In this document: in pieces, positions 58,501 to 64,000 of the stretch
Numbering within the stretch: the first letter of the stretch is position 1
Layout: each line of letters opens with the position of its first letter
NCBI GenBank assembly: GCA_025267735.1
Contig: CM046301.1
Span: 59,415,872 to 59,479,871, forward strand
DNA length: 64,000 nucleotides
Reading direction: 5' to 3'
Source: Mactra quadrangularis
Taxonomy: Eukaryota; Mollusca; Bivalvia; Venerida; Mactridae
Position numbers and translations under genes: made by a program
Notes under the pieces: model-generated
Told to the model about the DNA's origin: nothing
The model's database searches: none
What the model saw: only the letters and a program-made list of their open reading frames with translations

Positions 58501-61500
58501 GCTTCTATGTATCATACACATATGCCTCATGGTAAGTCAATGTATGGTTGTTTTCTTCTGACTCTTTGGGCGGCATGACCTACATCTGTATTAGCTGGCA
58601 TCCAATCTTGTTTTTAGCTCGACTATTCGAAGAATAGTGGGGCTATCCTACTCAGCTGTGCGTCAGCGTTGGCATCCGCATAACACTTTTTGGTTAAGTT
58701 TTTAGGTGCAACATTTTTGTTTCTTTTATATCTTTGCAAGTACTGGAGGGATTTATTTAAAACTTTATTTGTGTTTACGGGGTTACCATTGGAGTTCAAA
58801 TACCAAGTTACATAACTCTAGGATGAATTTGGACTGAATTATGGCCCTTATATACTTAGAAATTTCTTGGTTAATTTTTTAGGTGCAACGTTTTTTCTTT
58901 TTTCAACTACTGGAGGGATTCACTTGAAACTTCACAAATGTCTATGGGGTTACTATCGGAGGTCAAATACCAAGTTACATAACTCTTAGATTAATTTGGA
59001 CTGAATTATGGCCCATTTATACTTAGAAAATTTCTTGGTTAAGTTTTTAGGTGCAACATTTATCTTTGGAACTACAGGAGGGATTCACTTGAAACTTTGC
59101 ACATATCTACAGGGTTACCATTTGAGTTCAAATACCAAGTTACATAACTCTTGCATGAGTTTTGATTGGTTGTTGCTGTCGTTTACATGAATACCCCGAA
59201 TAGTCGAGCGCACTGTCCGCGGACTATATTGTTAGTTTAAGCAACCAAGGATAGTTTAGGGCAAACAAAATCTACAAACAAGATGTAGTGCTCCCTACTT
59301 AATTGACCAGGTAGACAACCTTTTTAATATACTAATGTCATACTCATAGACTGCTTTATGTCAGGACAAGTCTGTTATCTAAATTTGACAGGTTATTGTT
59401 TCAATGTAATATTTGGTTTATTTACAGTAATTAGTCAGCGACAATCACAAAAAGAAGCAATACCTACACATACATGCAATATTACATCTAATACATGTTC
59501 AGAATATGGTATAGAAGATGTATGTCAACCTGGTAATACGTTACTATGGGATCTTGTACAGGATGATAAAGCTGTGAGTATTTCTAGTCTATACTAATTT
59601 ATGTTAGCTCCATTTTGAGTCAAGTTCTTACAGCTTAGATAAATCACTTTTGAGTCCCCTTCTTGGTCTTCCCAGAACTGAGCTAATAGAATATTTCTTG
59701 CTCAAGGAAACATCAGGTTAGGTTTTGGATGGGATTCAATAAATATGTCACTGGCCTAAATGAATACATAATTATATAAAAGGTAGAAAAAAGGGACAGT
59801 GTATATTTGAGGCTTGAAAGTAACTATTTCTGCCGAAGGAGGAACAAAAAGGGCACGAGGGAGAGAGAAGGGGTATTCTGCTATTCCGTACCAGAGTAAT
59901 TGATTTGTGTATTATATTCTATGTAACTAAGTATTCTATACTTAGGTGTTCAATTACACAGCATTAGCATTTTTTCTTAAGAATGTGTAATCAAGTTAAT
60001 TTGTATTATTTTCAAATTTAATTTTCTTATTCTATCAGTTTTAGCTTTAAGAGTATCCTTATATACTAGGCTGTGTATTTCTCAGTGATCAGGTTATTGA
60101 AGAAGTATTGTATATATATATTTCAGCATATGTTACCAGAAGGTCTAGCTGTAGATGCAGAGAAAGTATTACATAATCTTGTATGTTTCTGTACTGATAA
60201 ACGAATAAAAAAGAAGTTCATGGAAGCTTGTATTGATAATCTAGCTCATCATAGGTAATGTATTTGTGTCATTCTTAACTTAGTCAGACAACTTGGTGCT
60301 GCCTTCATTTTTTATTGAAATCTGTCTGATGGTAATAGTGTACAGTTGAAATTTTCATTTGCACACAGTCACATTCTACGTAAACAACCTTTTATGGAGC
60401 CTGTAACATAAGGAAATCACTACCTAGCACTTTAAAAAGCACATTTTTGTTTTAACTAAGTATTGCTATGTTTCAGTTTTGATTCAAGTTAGCAACTGCT
60501 GATAATGTCAGAGTGTTCTATGATTTGGAACATTCTTGTAGCTTGGTAATAGTGACTCACTGTTTGTACTGTATGGTTAAAATTTACAGTCAGGAAAGTC
60601 AAAGTAGGGATCATCAGTTCAAGTCTAACACAGAAAACAAATCATTTAAATGTTAAGTTTTATAAACAATGGGAAAAAATAAAACAGTCATGTTTTGTGT
60701 TCATTATAAGAATATAGATGGTGTCATGTTATCGTACAAACACCTGTTCTCAGACCTCACCTAATCTCGCACCATTCATAAAAAAGTTGTTTACTTTGCT
60801 ACATTATTGCGTACGACGTCATCAATTCGTGTGCGCAATCCTAAGTAAACAATCGACGCGACTACAACTGTTAAACGAGAATAATGCGCAAGAAACAGGT
60901 AATTGGAATGTATATTTTGTGATGGTGAATATTTTTCAGTAAATCCTTATTACCTTTTTCTGCTATGTCAGTACAATCCATTAAAAATTGTTTAAAAGTA
61001 TGTTATTGCAAAACAAGCACATGACAGGTAGCCATTCCTGACTTCTGCTCATAAAGTCATGTGACAGCTAATTATAACCTCACAAATGGCCAAATTCGGT
61101 AGAAATGTGAAATTAGGTCATCTATTTTTAGCCGCCATGACAGTTGTCAGATTATGGTCATGTTTTTTCAGGAAGAATTTAGATTAGTTGCAAATATAAA
61201 ATATCAATAAATATATGATAGAAAAGTGGAATATATGTTAAAATATGTGTTTATAATGTATTTTTCTAAAAAAAATGTTGCATTTAAATGATTAATTAGA
61301 AATGGCTCATTGCGTCCTTAGAGGTTTGAGAACCGGTGTGTCCACCATAGATATTGAGTGAAAACATACTTGTCTATGTTAGACCAATAAATACACTGCC
61401 TTCCAAAAGTTCCTTCACTGTACAAAATAATTAAATTACTACAAAAGCCAAGTTCAAGATTGCAGAATTCAAGGGTTGCTCGCAAGACTGTAGTAACTAC

Positions 61501-64000
61501 GCTCTTAATACAATGCACTTACTACAGTCTTGTGGGCAACCCTCAAATTATTATATCATTGTTTATTTAGTTCATTATTTATGCCTATAAACAATATTTC
61601 TATGTGTACATTTCATTTTTGAGATGCAGCACAAATTATCTATCAGCCTCCAAAACTATGGTCAATGTACCACAATGAACAAATATCAAGTTTGAGATAT
61701 TTTTGAAATTTCACAACTAAAAGAAACATGTACTGATTTCAAAAGAAAAAAATAGATTCGTTTAACAATAATTTGCTTTTACAACTTTTCAAAACTCCAT
61801 TAATTTAAAGTACACTGTAAATTGTAAATGTGTAAAGGAACTTTTGGACGGCAGTGTATGAAACTCTGTTCTGTTCTGTTTATTTTAAACTCTGTCTCAT
61901 ATTCTCTTACAGATCTGTTGTGGTGTCATTACGTCTATTACCAAAGATAATCTACTCATTTCAACAATATCATAGTGGTTCTAACTTTCATACTATTACA
62001 TTATGGGCAGAGAGAGAACTTAAAATGATGTCACATTTCTTTGTTGATCTTGTACATTATACCAAAAATCATAAAGAATATGGTACACCTGTTAATGCTG
62101 TGTAAGTTTGTTATATTTCTTGATTATTCGAAGGCTCAGTGCAAAACACATCTAACTGCATGTGAATAAAGAACAATGTAGATTTTTTATGCACTGACAC
62201 ATTAAACTATTGGTTACATGGTCTGAATATACTAACAGGCAGTGTCTTAAGCTTTTTCGAGCACTAGCCTGATTTATTATGTTATAATGTTGATAATTCT
62301 AACTTAAAGGCAGAGTAGGAAGGTACTGCATCCTGCTCTTTTGGCTCCATTGGAGATTTTTGGGCTCAAAATGTGACCAAAAATAGGCTTTTTTATGTAA
62401 AAAAAGTTGTCAAATATTCACTATAAATGACCAAAAGTTAACTACCGATGGCCTTTTTTTTAAGCAATAAACATCAAAATGCTTAGTACTGGGGGACCAG
62501 GAAGCGGACTTGAAAGTGATTAATCTATGTTGTAATACTTTGACTCACAGTCAAGATAAAATTGAAATAAATGAATAATTTAGTATATAAATTACTTATA
62601 TATTTCAGACATAGTCATAAAGAAGAAATACAAGTTAGATTAGTATTTTTATCTGGTGTATTCTCATCTACGTGTTCAACTGATAACTTTAGTAAGTAGA
62701 ACTTGGTGCAGGGCTCAACATTAAAAGTCATCCTATTTCTCCAGGTGATCTGTATTTGGGTCTGGGAAACTTGTCACTGATTTGGTCAAGTAAAACATAT
62801 AGCAAGTCAGGGGCAGATCCAGGATTTTTTTCTGGGGGGGGGGGGTCCGAACTTTTCTAGGTGGGGGGGGGGGGGTCCGAACCTCGAACCACACTATACA
62901 CATTTTGCAGAAAAAAATGTAACATATTGATAATAAAAGCTACATAACCATTAAATCTATGTTAAGCACCAAGAAAAATTTCTTCATACTACTTAAAATG
63001 ACTTACAATGACCCCCCTGACCCCCCGCTGGATCCGCCCATGCAAGTTATTCTATTGGGAAACCTAGTTAAAAATTAATGTCGGGTCCTGTTGGTAAAAT
63101 CTTATATATACATGTACTTGTCAACAGTAGTTTGGCTAATAGTTTGGCGAAACACGGGCAGGCCGGTGGGCAGGTAGTCGGGCGTCCCATGTCATCAACA
63201 ATTGCATTAAAGTTTTCAATTTAGCATAAAATTATATTTCTTCCATTTATTGTCAGATCTTCATGAAACTTCATACAATAATAACATACCATGTGATGAA
63301 CAGAATTAAAAAGTAACCACAACTCTACATGGCTTTATTATGGATTATTTCCCTTTGTAATTTTTGCGTTAAAGATTTTAAATCCGGCTTTAATGTGGTT
63401 TGCACATTACATTTCTTGTATTATTTTAGATGAAACAACAAATAATTACATTAAGCTAGTACTTTGCTTGTTCTAGTTTTCAAATATTTAATTTTGACCA
63501 ATGTCTTCGAGCCCAAAGTAGAGTTTTTTATTCTGAAGTTCCGGAATTTCAGGATTTTTGAAATTTTGAACTGTTACCCATGCAGACATCAATGATACCT
63601 GAAATTCATAACAACCTAACTACAAACTAACTAAAAAAAAAAAGTTGTGTATTAGAGCTGCGGCCGTGGCGTAATGGTTAGCATATCTGACTTCGAATCC
63701 GGAGATCATGGGTTCGAAACTGGGTCGTGGCAGGTCATACCCTATACATGAGTTGTCGGCCTTTTGGTAGGGTAAGTTAGTACTGGTGATAGATAAGTGT
63801 CCAGGAAACCTATAGTAGGAAGAGCTGCCTGCGTGTATATGATCTATGTATGTGTTGAATGGAAGGTTAAAAAAAACACCCAAAAAACAAAAAACAACTT
63901 AGTATTTTATATTGTAGGATTAAACCTAGATCAAGTAGATACATTATGGTCATGTCTAGCTGATGATAAGGAGAGTTGTGATGAATGGTTAAGTTGGATG
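30098..64000 (+). CDS. USP34: USP34 orthologue, 5' part (25 exons, about 1,112 residues, runs off the window)
   Basis: Large ubiquitin carboxyl-terminal hydrolase. In vertebrates USP34 removes ubiquitin from proteins including axins (Wnt signalling) and acts in the DNA-damage response; that role is from the family. Identity rests on collinear similarity from the first residue (MCDVCPDLLAILDS) through QCMCCFKDY, WTLDEKEKLL, GTPETLPF, YMCKLSDKDLR, ADWLIESKIIEHIFGPNLH, LNFLAVEGR, CIWAAAQLKHC, LYLASAIIK, SEKNMADFDGE, GNTLLWDLVQDD and RSVVVSLRLLPK. Residues 1-480 and 900-1112 are helical-repeat-like. Residues about 484-900 are a low-complexity linker rich in Glu/Asp/Ser/His. The catalytic Cys/His domain, near residue 1,900 in human, is outside the window. 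All 24 junctions keep phase with GT-AG. Introns total about 30 kb and are full of repeats. Confidence 0.96.
31591..31678 (+). CDS. USP34: USP34 exon 2 (residues 15-44)
   Basis: Frame set by phase 1 from exon 1: Phe15, then DERSQHGGFHMDKKEILSFV and LYVCLWPQR. A longer ATG-initiated frame at 31591-31815 is in another register and is a shadow. Confidence 0.88.
32234..32391 (+). CDS. USP34: USP34 exon 3 (residues 44-97)
   Basis: QCMCCFKDYRNFEKLNSMVQ then a charged Lys/Glu-rich end. Donor GTTAGT is weak at +3. The CxCCFKxY motif is the strongest N-terminal match to USP34. Confidence 0.92.
32886..33106 (+). CDS. USP34: USP34 exon 4 (residues 97-170)
   Basis: Starts with an acidic stretch (about 20 Asp/Glu in 40 residues), then EEVWTLDEKEKLLQFVTKVF and a helical segment ending HVLHASLE. 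Phase 0 donor. Confidence 0.93.
33724..34111 (+). mobile_element. dispersed 'CCCGAAAGAATTTCGGG' element with AGGTCA direct repeats (intron 4)
   Basis: Begins with the palindrome ATGCCCGAAAGAATTTCGGGCAT (start 33726) and ends GCTCTTGTTTG. Contains AGGTCA-A-AGGTCA-AGGTCA at 33896-33914. A diverged relative at 39047-39435 has the same order (opening CCCCGAAGGGA, 'tgggg tca', AGGTCAAGGTCAC). Non-coding. Confidence 0.65.
34481..34531 (+). CDS. USP34: USP34 exon 5 (residues 171-187)
   Basis: Small 51-base exon, ELSQQETSALNNYCEIS; a symmetric phase 0-0 exon that could be skipped without frameshift. Confidence 0.88.
34761..35020. repeat. 22-bp minisatellite in USP34 intron 5
   Basis: About 12 tandem copies of CCCATGGTGAAAGCACTAA plus ATG/CTG, alternating AAATG and AACTG/AACTT variants with a higher-order pattern of two or three units. 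Confidence 0.93.
35381..35719. mobile_element. GC-rich terminal-inverted-repeat element, copy 2 (intron 5)
   Basis: Collinear with 5756-6104 from TGCCTCAGTCCCATAAAA to GGGACTGTAGC; similar length (339 bases). Confidence 0.75.
36074..36436 (+). mobile_element. AGGGACTTTAGTCAGTTA MITE, copy 3 (intron 5)
   Basis: Same termini, orientation and interior as 8903-9263; ends 97 bases before exon 6. Confidence 0.85.
36534..36683 (+). CDS. USP34: USP34 exon 6 (residues 188-237)
   Basis: DPEVPLFLLRNVCYFCDTNG ... GTPETLPFNFAHTLITLIAN; phase 0-0, strong conservation. Confidence 0.94.
37443..37520. repeat. (GATT)n microsatellite in intron 6
   Basis: About 19 perfect tetranucleotide units. Confidence 0.97.
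37816..37883 (+). CDS. USP34: USP34 exon 7 (residues 238-260)
   Basis: LRLWMNIPTVMQYIVPLRTA then Val-Ile; ends in phase 2 (AG|GTAAAT). Confidence 0.93.
37995..38256 (+). mobile_element. 'ATACCCCCGCTTCGAAGAAG' element, copy 1 (intron 7)
   Basis: Starts TTATACCCCCGCTTCGAAG and ends AGATTTACTTGTTTT, with inverted CCCCCGC / GCGGGGGTAT near the ends. Nearly identical copies at 46516-46792 and 52304-52578 imply recent activity. Copies differ mainly in the number of GTCC units near base 60. Confidence 0.85.
38802..38994 (+). CDS. USP34: USP34 exon 8 (residues 260-324)
   Basis: YMCKLSDKDLRMAGNRNMTD, LMWAAVKEPLETHFIFDKDG and LAFKYFTCSTLTIRLAGIAQ. One of the best conserved exons. Confidence 0.96.
39047..39435 (+). 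mobile_element. relative of the 33724 element (intron 8)
   Basis: Opening 'tatccccgaagggactttt', central 'gattttggggtcag' and AGGTCAAGGTCA at 39242-39253, end 'gggagctctag'. Diverged and partly duplicated internally. Confidence 0.5.
39677..39735 (+). CDS. USP34: USP34 exon 9 (residues 325-344)
   Basis: NQITLYNESCNNETLMDAE. The donor AAAG|GTTTGT is unusually poor at +3 to +5; phase requires it. Confidence 0.88.
39774..40140. repeat. probable diverged member of the CCCCCG-type element class (intron 9)
   Basis: Opens with CCCCCAATTTGTTGGG and a long G run; body reads like the other elements but I could not fix a right end. Confidence 0.3.
40780..40858 (+). CDS. USP34: USP34 exon 10 (residues 344-370)
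   Basis: GRQLADWLIESKIIEHIFGP then NLHVE. The donor GTATGT is followed 4 bases later by a SINE target-site duplication. Confidence 0.94.
40878..41100 (-). mobile_element. 5'-truncated SINE in intron 10 with 15-bp target-site duplication
   Basis: Body matches 9645-9893 ('ttaacgccgtgtcaacacaa' to 'cctccccgggtgggattc'), but the tRNA head is missing. GTCTTAATCTTTATA occurs on both sides (40863-40877 and 41101-41115). The left duplication starts 4 bases after the exon-10 boundary. Confidence 0.85.
41914..42006 (+). CDS. USP34: USP34 exon 11 (residues 371-401)
   Basis: LIKQSQIILNFLAVEGRITS then EHVDCIWAAAQ; phase 0-0. Confidence 0.95.
42518..42885 (-). mobile_element. AGGGACTTTAGTCAGTTA MITE, copy 4, reversed (intron 11)
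   Basis: Termini as in the other copies; interior in opposite order. Flanks extend the inverted match by CAATG / CATTG. Confidence 0.8.
43136..43261 (+). CDS. USP34: USP34 exon 12 (residues 402-443)
   Basis: LKHCGKQVFESLIPLIKNLE, QPVQHLLQLVSSLDVASHTE, Ser; phase 0-0. Confidence 0.95.
43310..43700. repeat. dispersed repeat in intron 12 including a 15595-like segment
   Basis: The first 65 bases match 15595-15670. The rest contains a 61-codon + frame at 43502-43687 and an inverted pair (CGTGACCTTCCACGGAGA, with GACCTTCGTTTGG upstream). Class unknown. Confidence 0.35.
43872..44185. mobile_element. 'TTTGGCTAATA' dispersed element, copy 1 (intron 12)
   Basis: Shares 'aatttattgtcagatctt', 'aaacttcacacaatgataacat', 'gtaaccacaactctac' and 'ctttaatgtggttt' in the same order with 63128-63422. 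Confidence 0.65.
45048..45165 (+). CDS. USP34: USP34 exon 13 (residues 444-483)
   Basis: TLYLASAIIKCVWNSCAASH then a Gln/Ser-rich stretch ending EHCHP. Donor G|GTAGGT, 57 bases upstream of a 17-bp minisatellite full of GTAAGT words. Confidence 0.93.
45222..45927. repeat. 17-bp minisatellite of GTAAGT-bearing units in intron 13
   Basis: About 41 units of GGTCACCTGCTGTAAGT with GGAAGT, TTGAAGT, CATTTGCTG and CCCCCTGCTG variants, arranged in a larger repeat of about 210 bases. It begins 57 bases after the exon-13 donor. Confidence 0.95.
46335..46411 (+). CDS. USP34: USP34 exon 14 (residues 483-508)
   Basis: EKQKHEHCASEGLHIPKDGE then DRRKIQ; start of the poorly conserved linker. Confidence 0.85.
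46437..47096 (-). mobile_element. Tc1/mariner-like MITE, copy 2, with nested insertion (intron 14)
   Basis: Ends TACAGTACC / GGTACTGTA as at 5121-5499 but inverted. Removing the 277-base element at 46516-46792 leaves about 383 bases, matching the 379-base uninterrupted copy. Confidence 0.82.
46516..46792 (+). mobile_element. 'ATACCCCCGCTTCGAAGAAG' element, copy 2, nested in a Tc1-like MITE
   Basis: Near-identical to 37995-38256 and 52304-52578. Insertion into the MITE makes it the younger element. Confidence 0.87.
47200..47720. mobile_element. SINE fragment split by a hAT-like MITE
   Basis: SINE body words lie on both sides ('ggctaaatctctggatttagctg' left, 'tcagagactgacaactgc' right). The insert 47264-47666 has ends CAGGGCTTGAATTTAA and a complementary TTAAATTCGAGCCCTG, and is flanked by ATACATC on both sides (47257-47263, 47667-47673). 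CAGGG termini with a 7-8-base duplication fit hAT elements. Confidence 0.8.
47721..48709. other. intron 14 remainder, no recognised element
   Basis: AT-rich, with scattered ATCGATTAT/AATCGATTTT words; no boundaries found. Confidence 0.35.
48710..48863 (+). CDS. USP34: USP34 exon 15 (residues 509-560)
   Basis: RPGTPEEQDRSVESNEEISS ... TEVHESEEGESIVDSE. Acidic linker with a short basic patch (RKIVRKQRPTRK), a possible nuclear-localisation-like cluster. Confidence 0.87.
49135..49325 (+). mobile_element. internally deleted family E SINE (intron 15)
   Basis: Head GGCTCAGTTGGTAGCTCAC, B-box-like 'ggtcgtgggtttaattcgtggg', then directly the (CAAA)n region and 'gttgacgcggcattaaaccc'; the middle body is missing. 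Confidence 0.7.
49452..49840 (+). CDS. USP34: USP34 exon 16 (residues 560-689), His- and acidic-rich
   Basis: The largest exon seen (389 bases). It has a His cluster (GHHGHRQGHIHRHHLHELHP), a Ser/Glu stretch, a basic coiled segment (RLRQRTELEMRKRKYLKQRG), then a run of acidic residues and KRMKLK. Human USP34 has a long His run later in its linker, so this resembles it in type only. Confidence 0.88.
50348..50670. mobile_element. 'GGGGCCGTTGTCTAACGATTT' element, copy 1 (intron 16)
   Basis: Left end GGGGCCGTTGTCTAACG, right end AGGCAACGGGCCC (inverted). The body contains 'aaccaagatggtggcctgtgctgatgtac' and 'gggatatcttgtagcaa'. An uninterrupted reference for the nested copy at 54114-56308. Confidence 0.75.
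50897..52213. repeat. 1.3-kb foldback element with arms of about 580 bp (intron 16)
   Basis: Left arm about 50897-51475 and right arm about 51633-52213 are reverse complements with few differences, separated by about 157 bases. The ends are AAGGTGGGTCGGTACC and its complement. The arms contain TGACGTCA-like words (GACGTCATTGACGTCACAATGG region, 51037-51060). The two 73-codon frames at 51115-51336 (+) and 51770-51991 (-) are the same arm read from each side; I see no domain. Confidence 0.9.
52304..52578 (+). mobile_element. 'ATACCCCCGCTTCGAAGAAG' element, copy 3 (intron 16)
   Basis: As copies at 37995 and 46516; only about 90 bases from the foldback element. Confidence 0.87.
52808..52982. repeat. 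175-base hairpin immediately upstream of USP34 exon 17
   Basis: AACAGTTATTTTATGTGTGA... and ...CATATGAAATAACTGT form a stem of about 80 bases, including TTTGGGAACAGTCAAACTGT / complement, with a loop around CTCGGCCTGCAGCCT. The right arm ends 17 bases before the first base of exon 17. Confidence 0.88.
53000..53131 (+). CDS. USP34: USP34 exon 17 (residues 690-733)
   Basis: RFLAHNLHENSENSEEDSEY, then an Asp/Glu tract and EHLVQHAQVYHSTH. The acceptor at 52999 is used because the alternative AG at 53009 would shift the frame by 10 bases. Confidence 0.84.
53256..53584 (+). mobile_element. complete family E SINE (intron 17) with 10-bp duplication
   Basis: Head GGCTAGCTCAGTTGGTAGCA, B-box GTGGGTTCAGTTCCC, body with 'cagtcactgacc', end 'gctacggcgttaaaccc' and an (AAAC)n tail. 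CTTGCTGAGT flanks both sides (53246-53255 and 53585-53594). Confidence 0.88.
53922..54080 (+). CDS. USP34: USP34 exon 18 (residues 734-786)
   Basis: AAMQRKKHLALEQHRKKLMA, KKLAKGHSGNMPTVVRDSDR and a Ser/Glu end. Acceptor CAATAAG has a weak polypyrimidine tract; donor GTCAGT. Confidence 0.84.
54269..55767 (+). mobile_element. 1.5-kb AGCTCGACTTTTCGAAG element with degenerate internal repeats
   Basis: Left end AGCTCGACTTTTCGAAG, right end CTCGAAAAGTCGAGC followed by GCGCTGTCCTTGGACTGCTC and TTGTTT. The interior holds about seven diverged tandem units of 170-200 bases, each with 'agggacgtaactgtggatgaatta', 'tggagttattgccctttta' and 'aggttaaagttttt'. Non-coding. Confidence 0.75.
55975..56225 (+). 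mobile_element. short (251-bp) AGCTCGACTTTTC element
   Basis: Same ends as the 1.5-kb element (AGCTCGACTTTTCAAAG ... GCTGTCTTACGGACAGCTCT) with about one internal unit, i.e. a deletion derivative. Confidence 0.72.
56718..56863 (+). CDS. USP34: USP34 exon 19 (residues 787-835)
   Basis: KLDIVTTAVPMVDENEDIVK ... HVTEVIHKKHARHAG; acidic then basic/His-rich. Confidence 0.85.
56900..57115 (+). mobile_element. decayed family E SINE (intron 19)
   Basis: B-box 'gcgggtttgattcctggcc' and the body 'aatctccttcctaccactgattct', 'gggcagatgtcaatcaca'. The head A-box is degraded. Confidence 0.6.
57287..58012. repeat. 28-bp minisatellite in USP34 intron 19, about 26 units
   Basis: Unit CCATATTGTTGTAAGGGGAT plus TATCAAAC. 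Units are contiguous with no spacers; edge units carry more substitutions (GTTAGAGG, GTAAGGAG, single-base deletions), the centre is homogeneous. Confidence 0.96.
58090..58310 (+). mobile_element. family E SINE body, head missing (intron 19)
   Basis: 'atttctatggccattctccatcctacc', 'gcagttgtcagtcactaatgaaag', 'tttagcctttccagg' and 'aacggtgttaaacccac' with an A-rich tail, ending just before exon 20. Confidence 0.65.
58329..58531 (+). CDS. USP34: USP34 exon 20 (residues 835-903)
   Basis: GIMSPDDGSCHSSHLSNKSE, KNMADFDGEDLLSDDELSQI, NAHAHFGHLSNMASMYHTHM. The SEKNMADFDGE block is conserved with vertebrate USP34 and anchors the alignment after the linker. Confidence 0.94.
58616..59234 (+). mobile_element. 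AGCTCGACTATTCGAAG element (intron 20)
   Basis: Left AGCTCGACTATTCGAAGAAT, right CCGAATAGTCGAGCGCACTG. Three internal units of about 180 bases ('cttggttaa(g/t)ttttaggtgcaac', 'aaataccaagttacataactct'). A different subfamily from the intron 18 copies. Confidence 0.72.
59428..59573 (+). CDS. USP34: USP34 exon 21 (residues 903-951)
   Basis: VISRQRQSQKEA-type Gln-rich start, then EDVCQPGNTLLWDLVQDDKA, conserved. Confidence 0.93.
60127..60254 (+). CDS. USP34: USP34 exon 22 (residues 952-994)
   Basis: HMLPEGLAVDAEKVLHNLVC then FCTDKRIKKKFMEACIDNLA. Confidence 0.95.
61392..61858. mobile_element. Tc1-like MITE, related subfamily, carrying an 86-base hairpin insert (intron 22)
   Basis: Ends TACACTGCCTTCCAAAAGTT and its complement, with TA borders. 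An inner hairpin at about 61464-61549 (AAGGGTTGCTCGCAAGACTG / CAGTCTTGTGGGCAACCCT) accounts for the extra length: 467 minus 86 is about the 380 bases of the other copies. Confidence 0.72.
61913..62101 (+). CDS. USP34: USP34 exon 23 (residues 994-1057)
   Basis: RSVVVSLRLLPKIIYSFQQY, then LWAERELKMMSHFFVDLVHY; very well conserved. A MITE ends 54 bases upstream. Confidence 0.96.
62480..62575 (+). mobile_element. 3' fragment of the 7503 SINE family (intron 23)
   Basis: 'tagtactgggggaccaggaagcggac' to 'aaataaatgaataa' matches the 3' half of 7503-7735. Confidence 0.65.
62609..62691 (+). CDS. USP34: USP34 exon 24 (residues 1057-1085)
   Basis: HSHKEEIQVRLVFLSGVFSS then TCSTDNF. Confidence 0.94.
62810..63040 (-). 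mobile_element. MITE 'GGCGGATCCAG', copy 3, reversed (intron 24)
   Basis: Long G runs at the left and CCCCCCGCTGGATCCGCCC at the right; the interior is the reverse complement of 19707-19997. Confidence 0.8.
63128..63422. mobile_element. 'TTTGGCTAATA' dispersed element, copy 2 (intron 24)
   Basis: Collinear with 43872-44185. Confidence 0.65.
63655..63885 (+). mobile_element. tRNA-Arg(TCG)-derived SINE (intron 24)
   Basis: Head GGCCGTGGCGTAATGGTTAG, anticodon-loop-like CTTCGAA (TCG) and GGGTTCGAAACTGGGTCGTG resemble a tRNA-Arg gene. Stem mismatches and an unrelated body of about 150 bases with an A-rich end show it is a SINE. Confidence 0.65.
63918..64000 (+). CDS. USP34: USP34 exon 25, cut by the window edge
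   Basis: LNLDQVDTLWSCLADDKESC then DEWLSWM; open at the right edge. Confidence 0.93.

Noticed and set aside
60718..60942. Extra exon-like frame in USP34 intron 22 ending AACAG|GTAATT
   Set aside because: No matching acceptor, phase incompatible with exons 22 and 23, not present in the USP34 family; a TACGACGTCATC word makes a cryptic promoter conceivable but unsupported.
63660..63730. tRNA-Arg(TCG) gene
   Set aside because: Tempting boxes and anticodon, but acceptor and anticodon stems mismatch and it continues into a SINE body.

Overview
The window is nuclear DNA of an animal, most likely a bivalve mollusc. It is AT-rich and has spliced genes with canonical GT-AG introns, a high density of short non-autonomous transposons, tRNA-derived SINEs and intronic minisatellites. 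The bivalve call is an inference from the repeat style and from protein divergence; no search was run.

Layout. 1-7.9 kb is gene-poor: a doubtful terminal exon, a dead LINE reverse-transcriptase tail, a large pentanucleotide microsatellite, a Tc1-type MITE, a GC-rich terminal-inverted-repeat element and SINEs. 7.9-11.6 kb holds a complete five-exon + strand gene for a 167-residue calmodulin/centrin-like EF-hand protein. 13.4-13.9 kb looks like a divergent (ETS/YY1) promoter with possible first exons on both strands. 15.3-27.7 kb holds a second EF-hand gene on the - strand (176 residues if the proposed ATG exon is right). It is tail-to-tail with the first gene. Two introns fall at identical positions and phase in the two genes and a third is close, so they look like an old inverted duplicate pair. 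27.8-29.9 kb is intergenic. A TATA-less, ETS + YY1 promoter with short upstream ORFs follows at about 29.9-30.1 kb.

30,098 to the right edge is the 5' part of a USP34 orthologue on the + strand. Twenty-five coding exons can be joined with consistent phase, giving the first about 1,112 residues of a protein that is about 3,500 residues long in vertebrates. Only the N-terminal helical-repeat region and the acidic/His-rich linker are here; the catalytic USP domain lies beyond the window. The introns hold most of the mobile DNA: a 1.3-kb foldback element, nested MITEs, 5'-truncated SINEs and minisatellites of 17, 22 and 28 bp.

The most unusual signals are structural. (1) Minisatellites in several introns repeat splice-site-like sequence; in one case the real acceptor of an EF-hand exon is the last member of the array. 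(2) Several very long inverted repeats lie inside transcribed introns and would fold into long dsRNA, one ending 17 bases before a USP34 exon. (3) Nested transposon insertions can be dated relative to each other from intact target-site duplications. No bacterial system, CRISPR array or toxin gene is present.
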